A stretch of DNA of 64,000 nucleotides from Rutstroemia sp. NJR-2017a BVV2. Taxonomy: Eukaryota; Ascomycota; Leotiomycetes; Helotiales; Rutstroemiaceae. Below the pieces are notes generated by a model. The model was not told the origin of the DNA. It saw nothing but the letters and a program-made list of their open reading frames with translations, and searched no databases. Shown here piece after piece: positions 53,366-62,945 of this stretch; the stretch's first letter is position 1, and each line of letters opens with the position of its first letter. The stretch spans positions 1 to 64,000 of the forward strand of contig NJPS01000041.1 of assembly GCA_002946415.1 (NCBI GenBank), given 5' to 3'. Both the position numbers and the translations under genes were made by a program.

Positions 53366-54184
53366 ATGGAGAGTCCGAATATCTCCAACTCCGGCCTCGC
53401 TCGGAGTCACACACGTACTACCTTTCAAACACTCCCTGTAGAAATCCGATGTACCATCTGGAACTACGCTCGTTCTCGTTGCATCTCCATTTACATCTCT
53501 GTCTCAGGAATAATGAACACTCGATCACCTAGCCCCATCACATGTCATATCAACCGGGAAAGCCGCGCCGAAACCATGAAGCACTACCAAACATACGACA
53601 AATTATTGATCAACTGCTCGAACAAAGCCTATCATTCAAGTCACTACCCATTCTTTGACCCGACTGTTGACTCTGTCTTCCTTGTTAACTCGCTTAAGCG
53701 CTTCGGTCCTCTGGAACTACCTCGCTTTAGGGCACCCGGCGACCGCGTCGGATCGCTTGATTACATACCTCACGGATATTACTTGAATAAAGCAGAGCAA
53801 ACGGAACAGCTTGACATCATCCAATCACTACACATCGCAAGTTCTTCTTGGAACTGGGAAACGACAAACAGGCAATCTGAGGTGTTAGTACCCAGGCATT
53901 GGTTCACAAATCTGACTGAGATGGTCTTTGAAGGTGGCAAAGAAGGATTGAAGACTGAAGATGATATTAGGGATTGTATAAAGACCATGGAGGCGTATTA
54001 TGAGACAGCGAGGGACGAAGGTTTGGTCCGTGTGGATATCAGACTCCCAAGGATCGAGATCACTATGCCGGGCCAACTTGCGTGGGATATGATGTTCTAT
54101 GGTACTTCGGAGAACAATTTGCAAACGCTATTTTCTGTCGATCCAAGAGATCCAACAGGAAAGGTTCTACGAACTACGGGATGA
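53366..54184 (+). CDS. 2EXR-domain protein (paralog 5)
   Basis: A single exon of 272 residues. The 2EXR domain begins near residue 20 (FQTLPVEIRCTIWNYARSR). Both E-x-R motifs are intact: E-I-R, then E-S-R in HINRESRAETMKHYQTY. A second block (DPTVDSVFLVNSLKRF) corresponds to the usual region after the motif. The C-terminal part is acidic and unremarkable. ATG 53366 is the first in-frame ATG. The open frame extends 22 codons upstream without an ATG. The function of the family is unknown. Confidence 0.84.
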   Translation: MESPNISNSGLARSHTRTTFQTLPVEIRCTIWNYARSRCISIYISVSGIMNTRSPSPITCHINRESRAETMKHYQTYDKLLINCSNKAYHSSHYPFFDPTVDSVFLVNSLKRFGPLELPRFRAPGDRVGSLDYIPHGYYLNKAEQTEQLDIIQSLHIASSSWNWETTNRQSEVLVPRHWFTNLTEMVFEGGKEGLKTEDDIRDCIKTMEAYYETARDEGLVRVDIRLPRIEITMPGQLAWDMMFYGTSENNLQTLFSVDPRDPTGKVLRTTG

Positions 54185-54560
54185 TTTTGCGATCACATAA
54201 TTCTCATTTTCGCTAGTCTCATTTGTCAGATATTGCTAATTAATATAAACGCGTTGTTATTCATCATTGTTTTAAACAGCAGCAGATATTTCTGCACGCT
54301 GTTGTCTCGTATTGTGACCTAGTGCTGACTACCTTCAATTCATTAATAATCTATACGTTTCTAACAACCATTCGTAAGAGCCTCCGCAATGAGTGAATCT
54401 AGATAACTGTTTGATTAGAAAAGTAAAAAACGTCTAGAGCTAGCGGAGGTTATTTCGACTAGGCGTCATTCACTCGTTCACAGCCTACTAGCTAGACTCC
54501 CATTAATCATACTATTTTACTAAATCATACTATTTCTAACTAACCATTACTATTTCTACC

Positions 54561-54697
54561 GAATCATACTACTTCTTCCTCAATTCACTACAAATCACGT
54601 CTAGCAGGCTTCAAACAAAATTTTCAAAACCTAGCAGACTAGTCTCGAATCATACTATTTCTTCCCTGATTCACTAGAAAGCACATCCAGCAGGCCC
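54561..54697 (+). repeat. Diverged ~50-bp direct repeat
   Basis: Copy 1 (about 54561-54611) and copy 2 (about 54647-54697) share the order GAATCATACTA, TTCTTCC, ATTCACTA, AAA-CAC, and CAGCAGGC/TAGCAGGC. They differ at about nine positions, many of them transitions. Shorter partial copies of the first 15 bases lie just upstream (54505-54560). Confidence 0.7.
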
Positions 54698-55386
54698 AAG
54701 CAATCCGGCCGAGTAGTCTTGGAGAGACTAGTTCTATCAGGTGCATGTAAAAGCTCAATGGTCAATCAAGAATTTAAGGGGAGTTGGAGATCGAGGATGA
54801 CTAGATCTGAAACTCGCGGCAGAGGAACTACCTCCTGACCTACAGGACTCTCTCGTCGCTGGGTCGCAACCAACTAAAAGGCTATGTGCTTAACACTCTT
54901 CCGTTCGGAAGAAAACGGCATGGAGCACATTAATTTGGCGCCAGGCGTCACCGCGGGACTAAAATCTAGCATCTCGGAATCGGATAACTTCAACTAACCC
55001 CGTCTGCAACATGAAACGCTTTTCGTAAGAGTGCATCGTAATGCCGACGATTACGAGGTTGAGCTAGCAAATGTGCTTCGCTTACGCGATCGAATATCCA
55101 AAGAGTAAATCACGCTGGTTGTATGGTTTCCGTGTCAACGGCATATAGATGGCGTGAGATTGCATCGAATGAGGCGAGTCACGCAGACTTGACTTCACAG
55201 TAACTAAACTTTCTCCGATATGCGCAAATGTAGGGTGCAGTTATATAAATCCCATCACGTCTAGTTCACAAGAAAAGGTCTAAAGTAGAGAAATCATTAT
55301 CGTAAAATGCACCGTTCTGGGAGATATGTAACATGTTCGTGATGGTACAGTAATATTTGTACAATAACTCCACCGCCATAATTGTT

Positions 55387-55418
55387 CCCTTCTACCCTTC
55401 TACCCTTCTACCCTTCTT
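55387..55418. repeat. 8-bp CCCTTCTA tandem repeat, four copies
   Basis: CCCTTCTA occurs three times and is followed by CCCTTCTT, with no gaps. It lies downstream of the tyrosyl-tRNA synthetase gene. Confidence 0.85.
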
Positions 55419-55574
55419 AAAACGAGAGAAACCAGAGGAGTGATTGTCTACTCCTTGGATTTCTCTTCCAAAATATTCCAACAGAACATGCAATTCCGCA
55501 CGATGAAACCCCTTCCATTCCAGGCCGTGCCTCGTTGTGCGTCAACTCAAGGAGAATAATTCTCAACCCCACCA

Positions 55575-57653
55575 TTACCGTGGTCTCTGCCACCTATCGA
55601 TCGGTGGCTTATTATCGAGGGGGCGGTATGACAACATTTGCGTGTCCTCTCGTATCGCTTTCTTTCTCAACTGCCTTCTATGGGCCCTCGCCGCCAATAT
55701 CTCCTCTCTCGTGAACACGGTCGGAACTTCATTCGTATTGACGTACTGGCCATCAATCCATTTAATACCACGTCTCATAGTGAGAGGCCTAGTCTTCGGA
55801 CCCGGCGTTAGCGGAGCCGCTTTTCCGGCCAGTTCTTCCTTGTCACGAATTAGTTTCCGTGCAGCTTCAGGGTCGTAGTCTTCGATTCCCGGGAACTTCT
55901 CGCCCGAGGCTTCGAATTCTTCATCCGAGACAACCTCTATGATTCGGATGTTCGATTTTCCTCGTCGGAGAATGAGTAACCGGCCATCTTGGAGGAATTT
56001 ATGAGTTTCTTCGTTTTTCCACACTTTAACGGTTGTGTAAGTCAACACATCGTCTTTTCCCTTGAAGCCATCTGGCTGTCCACCGATGTAGATGCCATTA
56101 GCCCCAGCCAGTCGATTTGCTTCAGATGTCGATGAAGCGAGACCAGCTGCATAGATGATTCTCGAGATACTGCGGGTATATACGAAAGACTTTGGAAGTT
56201 TGACGTCTGATTTCGGTCTATTGACCACATTTATATGATCTGGTTCCTTCTTAGTCTCCTGTAAAGCCTGCATGTATTGTACGGCTTCCGCAGTCCCGGG
56301 TTTCGCAAAACGTAATCGGTGCTCGGCCTCAGCAGCCGTTGCGTATGTATCACCATGGACCAAGTCAACTAACTCCTTGGCTAGAGTGTGCTGAGCCTTC
56401 CTCTGACTGGGGTCCTTGACATGTTCTTGCATGATCGTCGAAATTTCTTCAAGGGGTTTGAATGTAAATAGCTTTAGGTACTTCTCGACATCCTGATCCG
56501 ATGTGCGCATGAAGTAGCCATACAGATCGAAACTAGTCATCAAGTCCTTGTCCAGCCATATTGCGTTGCCGGCACTTTTCCCAAATTTGGCTCCAGATGA
56601 TGTGGTTAACAAAGGCACTGTAAACCCAGTGGGTGCTGGGGTCTTCGCTATAGCGTCCCTGATTTGAGGATCAGTATGGTTTGCTTTGATGTATTTAACT
56701 GCATCGATACCAGCTGTGATATTGCCATATTGATCTGCGCCGCCGATTTGCATAGATATCCCTAGTTTATCGTACATATGCCACCAATCCCAAGCCTGCA
56801 GTAATGGATATGTGAACTCGGAATAAGACATGCCGTCACCCTTGGTCATCTTGTTCTTCACACTGAATATATGTTAGAGATGACTTGGTAATTGTAAGGA
56901 AGTATACTTACGTATCTTTCGCCATCATTGCACCCATCCTCATGCCTGGGCCAAGGACTTGAAGAAATTCCATTATCGTCAATTTATTCATCCAAGCATA
57001 ATTATTCAACAGCCCTCGTTTCCAGGCCCACTCCCATTGATAGCCGTATTTCCTACCCAGTCTCTCAACATTGAGCCACATGGCCTTTATTTGATAATGC
57101 ATCCTGTACATGTTTTCGTTCCTAACAGAGGAAAGTAGTGTTTCTCGGGTAGTGAGACGATCGGTGGGATCCCCTATTTTCGCAGTCGCTCCGCCGAGCA
57201 AGGTGACCGCGTGAAAGCCATGTAAATACATCCAGAAAATTGCCATGAATGGCAGTAAATGCCCTACATGTATGGAAGGCGCGGTGGGATCTACGCCGAC
57301 GTAGGCACCAAGGCGATGTTCTATCATGGCCTCTTCAATGCTCTCGCGGGAACTGTACATGAAATCAGCTTGCAAGTAGGGGTAAACGGGACACAGAATA
57401 AATTGACTGACCCAGCCGTTTGGTGTATATAGCCCCGCTCCTCGAGGATTTTGAACATGCTCTTTTTCTTTCCAGATTTGATCGCTTTTGCTTGCTCACC
57501 CCACGCAAGCTGAGCATCTGCAACCTTCGCCAAGTATTTCGTCCCTATCCATCTTCTCGCCGCATTGTTCGAATTTCGAGATGATCTGAGGGCGCATCTG
57601 GCGCATATGTAGAGGTCCGGCCGACTTGAATTTCGGAGCAGAGAAGTTGCCAT
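55575..57653 (-). CDS. msy1: Mitochondrial tyrosyl-tRNA synthetase
   Basis: Exons in transcript order 57653-57412, 57352-56912 and 56862-55575 give 656 residues. This class I synthetase charges mitochondrial tRNA-Tyr. The N terminus (MATSLLRNSSRPDLYICARC) is basic and lacks acidic residues, as expected for mitochondrial import. The HIGH-like site is SIHVGHLLPF after GAYVGVDPTAP. The tyrosine pocket includes QIGGADQYGNITAGID. The KMSKS-like loop is AKFGKSAGNAIWL. A C-terminal S4-like RNA-binding region follows (PKSFVYTRSIS, LASSTSEANRLAGANGIYI), with a fungal extension of about 130 residues in which an arginine-rich tail is prominent. Splices give HQTAG-SRESIEEAMI and MMAKD-TVKNKMTKG. The bacterial-type organisation identifies the mitochondrial rather than the cytosolic enzyme. 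Confidence 0.93.
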
Positions 57654-57908
57654 TTGAGAAACGGATTTTAGCAACCGCAGTACATATAGACAAGAGAGCA
57701 CACCCGTTACCAGATTGGCCGAGAAAGATTTACAAGACTGCTGCGGGTATCGACGTATTGACGCCTGTAAACCCTTTCTTTAAAATGCTCAACGTAACAA
57801 AAAAATTATTGCGGGATCGACGAAAACATGGGGAAAATGTTGATCCGGCCCGGCGGGCTCCAGAAACTACTCCACTAGCGCAAGGTACCTAGGTGTGCAC
57901 GTGCGGTA

Positions 57909-57916
57909 TTACGTCA
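57909..57916. promoter_or_regulatory. CRE/ATF-like site TTACGTCA
   Basis: An 8-bp match to the site bound by ATF/CREB-type bZIP factors, 256 bp from the TyrRS start codon and 448 bp from the GH36-like start. The same octamer occurs at 46093-46100. Function is not shown. Confidence 0.3.
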
Positions 57917-58185
57917 GCTTGAGCAGCTTAACTAGTCAGGTTTTGTCATTACACATCCGGCACGGAAGGAAGTCTTCCATCATTCTCAAATCATTCTGAC
58001 GACTGAAACGACCGAACGAGCAAAACACACAACAATACAGGACACTTTTGAGGATTTGATTGACTTCCATGAATTGTGGAAATCTCTCAGCGAACCATAT
58101 TCGGTAAAGTTCGGTAGAGTGGAGTACAGATCATCGTTGCAGCTCATGGAAACGATGTGTACCAATCAATCACTCTTCTCATCAC

Positions 58186-58193
58186 TATAAAAT
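58186..58193 (+). promoter_or_regulatory. TATA-box candidate for the GH36-like gene
   Basis: TATAAAAT, a strong consensus match, 178 bp upstream of ATG 58364. A pyrimidine-rich leader follows. Confidence 0.5.
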
Positions 58194-58363
58194 CCTGGCT
58201 TTCATCTTTACTGTTGCTGTTGACGTCCTTTTCATTTTCTTAACTCTTTTCTACATTCAATTCCTGTGACCTCCTCTTGAACAACACCTCCATTCACGTT
58301 TACCAAATCCGTTGTTCCACGCGAGACACACGCCTCGGAAACCGCGGGGTTAATCGTTTTAAA

Positions 58364-61300
58364 ATGGCGGAAACTGCAGATCAACCATTCATCAGCGGTG
58401 CAGATGGTAATGAGGTCTTCCAGGCGAAGTATATTCCAAAGCAAAAGGGACCGCCGGCTGCGGACCATCCCAGCATGAAGGCATACATTTCGACATACCC
58501 TGCTTTGGGGCAAGTCACAGCCATCAATCAACCTGTGACTAAATTTACAGCATTGTTGGAAGTTGACGGTAGCCGGGCTGAGGATGCCTGGGAGGTCTTG
58601 TTATGGTACTCCAATGAAGAGCAATCGGAGGAAAGAATCATGGAACGCGTACAAGATACAGCATCCCAGCCAACAGCTTTACAAAGTAATGGACCCCTTG
58701 GACTGCATCGTTTGTACTTTAGAACCTCACTTACTGTTCAAACACCCACGAAATTCAATGTCAAATTTCGTAGCACCTCAGATCAGGACTGGAAATCTGC
58801 GCAGGACCACCAGGGAACTATCAATGGGACCGTTGTCCTGAAGACAGAAACTAGCCAGGAGCAAATCTCAGCTAACTTGTCAGACTATATTGAGGACCTC
58901 AATCCGGAACTAGAGGTAAAGAACTATCGAAGCCAGTCCCCTGGTACAACTATCTGGACTGTGCAGGCACCAATTAAGGGAGCTGATGGTGTAAAATCTG
59001 CCCGTAAGAATATGAAGTTTGGTTTGCCTTGGGGTAAAAGCAAACTGGAAAGGTAAGTAGCACCGCTCCCGCAATAAGTTACCCGATCACACTTCTTAGT
59101 GACGCGGGGGTATTTATTTGACTGACCATACCAGATGGTTCGCACTGATTCGAATCTGGACACCATGGTTGGCCCCTCGGCAGGGGAAGAACAAGTTTGA
59201 CCTTGATAAAGAAGCAGTAACGTGCTCTTTTTTAAGCTCCAACGGAAAGCACATTGTCCTATTGGGCATCAGTGGCGTTGACAGTGTTATGTCTGTGTTC
59301 GAAAGCGATAGCGAGGGAAATGTTATTTTGAATGTACGATCATGAATAGTCACAGGCATATTGGAGTGCTGATGAAGACAGATCCGCAACGATAATATGG
59401 AGGACTCGATTGGTAAGGTTGTTGTCGGACTCGGAGATGACTTTGAGTCGGCGAATGCAGCCGCCATGTATCATGCACGTGGTGTCATTTTAACAGCTGA
59501 GATTCAGGATGGCGAGACACAGAAAGAGTTTGAAGCTTTGAAGGATGGTGATGAACAAAGCAAAGTATACGCCGAGAACTGGTCAGATGGTCTCACTTAC
59601 TGTATGTTTGAGCCCTCTATCTATGATTCCATCTAATCTTGTATCCTAGGCACATGGAACGCATTAGGTCAACGTTTAACCGAGGAAAAGATTCTGAATG
59701 CAGTTGAAATTCTTGCTAAAAACAAAATCAATGTGACTAATTTCATCATCGATGACAACTGGCAAGCAATTGACTACAGGGGACATGGTCAATTCCAGCA
59801 CGGCTGGATTGAGTTTGAAGCTGAGCGAAAAGCGTTTCCAAACGGCTTGAAGCATACCATCTCTCTCATTCGAGAGAAGCAGCCCAGCATCCAACACGTG
59901 GCTGTTTGGCATGCTCTTCTTGGCTACTGGGGGGGACTTGCGCCAGACGGCAAAATCGCCGCAGCGTACAAAACCGTCGATATTGTGCGCCAAGATTCGG
60001 AGCGTAGAAACCTACCACTTGGAGGGAAAATGACTGTGGTAGCGAAGGAAGATGTCCAGAGATTCTACAACGATTTCTACTCTTTCCTTTACTCATGTGG
60101 AGTTGATGCTGTCAAGACTGAGTAAGTTCAATCGTCAGTATCTAAGAATTTACTAACAAAAGAAAGTGCTCAATTTATGCTTGACCTTATCGAGTCTCCC
60201 AAAGATCGTAGTGATTTGATATCTTCATACCAAGATGCCTGGACACTCGCTACCCTTCGCAACTTTGGTGTTAAAGCTATTTCGTGCATGTCACAAATAC
60301 CCCAGATCCTGTTCCATTCCCAGATGCCACAAAATAGACCTCCAATATTGGTTCGAAACTCGGATGACTTCTTCCCAGAAATTCCTACTAGCCACCCTTG
60401 GCACGTTTTCACAAACGCCCACAACGCGTTGTTTACACAACACCTCAATCTTATTCCAGATTGGGATATGTTTCAGACAGTCCACGATTATTCGGGCTTC
60501 CATGCTGCAGCAAGATGCGTTAGTGGTGGCCCTATCTACATCACGGATGTTCCAGGTGAACATGATTTAGACTTGCTCAATCAGATGACTGGACCCTCGC
60601 CCCGAGGCAAGACAATCATCTTCAGACCGAGCGTTGTGGGAAAGAGTTTGGAGCCATATAATGGCTACGATGATGAGAGAATTCTGCCAATAGGAACGTA
60701 CCACGGTGCAGCGTACACCGGTACTGGTATCATTGGTTTCTTCAATGTCTCTCAGCGACCACTCAGCGAGCTCTTCGCACTATCTAAATTCCCTGGTGTA
60801 GAAGAAGCGCAATTCTACGTTGTGAGAGCTCATTCTACTGGGGTTGTTTCGAAGCCAATGCAAGTGATTGACCCGTCAGCGTTGATATATGTATCCCTCG
60901 ATGTCAGAGGATATGACATTCTATCAGCATACCCGCTACGTGGCTTTGTTGACGAGAAGAAAAACGAGACTACATGGATTGCAAATCTTGGTCTTCTTGG
61001 GAAGATGGCTGGTGCTGCTGCTATTGTAGACAATAAAATGACAAAGGCGGAGAATGGCAAGATCCTGATTGATACGAATGTCAAAGCTCTTGGCACTCTT
61101 GGTAACTTTATCTCTCTTCGTATCTCGAATACTCAGCTAATATGATTTAGGCATCTACATATCTACGCTTCCTGACATTTCCATAGAGGGGAACATGCTC
61201 ATTACCATACTGGGTAAAGTCCTTCCACTCCATACCGTTACCATCAGTAAGGTCGATCCACATGTTCTTGAGATTGACACATTCACCGCGTGGAAGGAGT

Positions 61301-61365
61301 TGGAACTTTCAAGTCGATGGAGTAATGAAGTCGAGGTGAAGATTTATATCAATCCTAGTGCTTAG
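58364..61365 (+). CDS. GH36 raffinose-synthase/Sip1-like protein
   Basis: Exons 58364-59052, 59135-59333, 59382-59601, 59650-60121, 60167-61101 and 61151-61365 give 909 residues. The family (raffinose synthase and seed-imbibition Sip1 proteins, GH36-like) acts on alpha-galactosides in plants; the fungal role is unclear, with alpha-galactosidase or transferase activity inferred. The N-terminal beta-sandwich precedes a TIM barrel with DGLTYCTWNALGQRLTEEKI, NFIIDDNWQAIDY and AVWHALLGYWGG. The proposed nucleophile Asp is in GVDAVKTDAQF, where the splice supplies the Asp, and DVPGEHDLDLL may hold the acid/base. The last exon restores the C-terminal beta domain (LGIYISTLPDISIEG, then WSNEVEVKIYINPSA) and is easy to miss, because the preceding frame reads 14 codons past the splice to a stop. 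Start ATG 58364 (AAAATGGCGG) fits. Confidence 0.87.
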
Positions 61366-61610
61366 GTGTGGAAAGGATAGAGTACTGTTTTGTACTTCTG
61401 GCGCTACTGGTATTGCCTATTTAGCTTGAAGCAGTCAACAACTCGACAGTGTAGGATTACATATTACACAGATGAGCAATACAATTCAGCCCTTTCCGGT
61501 CTCGGAACCAAACGCACACGTGATTTCATAAATTCGAAATGAGGGGAATAGGAAGGCTTCACCCCACTTCGAGAAACTGCCTTCCGCCTTCCGCCTTTCA
61601 ACTCCAAGCA

Positions 61611-62786
61611 ATGCATAACTACAAAAAATACCAGAACGGTGCTTTTCTTATTGTTCTTATGGCAGTCTTTGTTTACATTTGCCTATCCTTTCTTTCCTCC
61701 ACCCTACCATCTCTCTTCACATTCCCCCACGTCGCAAACACCCACACCGTTCCCCCCACCATGGATCCTAGATCGCACCCCCAACCATTCATAATTCCTC
61801 CCAAATCCCTACCTCACACCACCTCACTCATCCTCCTCCACGGCACATCCACCAGCGGCGAATCATTCGGCTCCGCTCTCCTCGAACCGTTCCTCTCTCC
61901 TAGCTCAGGGGGAAATGTAACGCTAGCAGATCTGCTACCGCATGCGAAATTCGTGTTTCCTTCGGGAAAGGAGAGGAGGACGACGGTCCTGGGGGGCCAG
62001 ATTACGAATGCTTGGTTTGATATTTGGGATTTTGCAGATAGGACAAAGGTTGGTTGTTTTCTCGTGTTGTGATGGGGTGAGATAGGTTGTTAATCGATAA
62101 TATCATAGGGCGAAGAAGCGCAGAAGGAAGGGCTGAGGGAAAGTGTAGAGTACCTGGGGTTGGTGATCAAAGAAGAGATTGAGAGGTTGCCAGCAGAGAG
62201 GAAGGTGGTTATAGGGGGTTTTAGTATGGGGAGTGCGATGAGTGTGTTTTTGCTACTGAGTGGGGAGTTGGAGAGATTGGGGGTGGGGGATAGGGTTGTC
62301 GGGTTGGTGGGGTGGAGTGGGTGGTTGCCGTTTAGGAGACAGATTGAGGAGGTGGCGGAAAGGGGGGAGGGGTGGAGAGATGGAAGGAGGAGGGTAGAGG
62401 GGTTTGTGAGGAGGTTGGTCGGGCTAGGGAAGGGCGGTTGGGGAAAGGATGGTAATGGAAATAGAGAGGGAGATGGCGGGGATAACGAGGAGGATAGGCA
62501 GAAGGATGAGGGTAGGCAGACAGAGGAGAGTAGTCAAGGGGAGGACGGTGGGCCGAAAGAGGAGGGTGATGGAAATATTGGTGAGGAAGGAGGATTGAAA
62601 GTCTGGTTGGGACACGGGATCGAGGATGAGAAAGTCCTTCTGGAGTGGGGCACGCAGATGAGAGATGTATTGACGACGGTGGGTTATGACGTTTTTTGGA
62701 ATGAGTATGAGGGTTTGGGACACTGGTATTTACCGGCAGAACTTGAAGACATGGTGCGATTTATCGAAGAGATGTTGCGGGAATGA
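61611..62786 (+). CDS. Membrane-anchored acyl-protein-thioesterase/carboxylesterase-like hydrolase
   Basis: Exons 61611-62048 and 62109-62786 give 371 residues. This is an alpha/beta hydrolase of the phospholipase/carboxylesterase (APT) group, which cleaves thio- or carboxylesters. Features: SLILLHGTSTSGESFG (oxyanion region); FVFPSGKERR; NAWFDIWDFADRT; nucleophile in VIGGFSMGSAMSVF; Asp in GHGIEDEKVL; His in YEGLGHWYLP. Between VGWSGWLPF and KVWLGHGIED an extra stretch of about 90 residues, very rich in Gly, Glu, Asp and Arg, replaces the short family loop and looks disordered. The N terminus has a strongly hydrophobic segment (GAFLIVLMAVFVYICLSFL) absent from cytosolic APTs. Three in-frame ATGs compete: 61539, 61611 and 61761. 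The last has the best context (CCCACCATGG) and would drop the anchor. I chose 61611 because it keeps the anchor; certainty is limited. Confidence 0.8.
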
Positions 62787-62945
62787 AGAACTGCATTTGT
62801 GGTATTCATTTGGTAGTTACTTCTATCTGCCACTACCACTACAATACGGATATCCTATTTGGTACCATTCAAGAGGATATTCGAATTCGGCGCCCCAATC
62901 TCATGATCCCTCCATAGGCATTTGCCCATGTTGCGTTTAGCTACT

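Larger units (their letters stand above)
54185..55574. other. Gene-free convergent stretch rich in degenerate short repeats
   Basis: About 1.4 kb between convergent genes. It contains repeated AATCATACTATTTCT-like motifs around 54505-54665, a diverged 50-bp direct repeat, and an 8-bp tandem repeat at 55387-55418. No coding sequence, terminal inverted repeat or transposase remnant was found. Confidence 0.6.
57654..58363. promoter_or_regulatory. Bidirectional promoter region between TyrRS and the GH36-like gene
   Basis: A 710-bp gap between divergent start codons. It contains a CRE/ATF-like TTACGTCA at 57909-57916 and TATAAAAT at 58186-58193, about 178 bp before ATG 58364. Both are consensus matches only. 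Confidence 0.5.

Noticed and set aside
54380..54520. Inverted-repeat mobile element
   Set aside because: Short complementary pieces (CCTCCGC with GCGGAGG, GAGTGAAT with ATTCACTC) occur, but in an un-nested order, with no flanking target duplication.
57626..57892. 88-codon plus-strand frame opposite the TyrRS start
   Set aside because: It overlaps the first TyrRS exon and its promoter in antisense, with no coding signature of its own.
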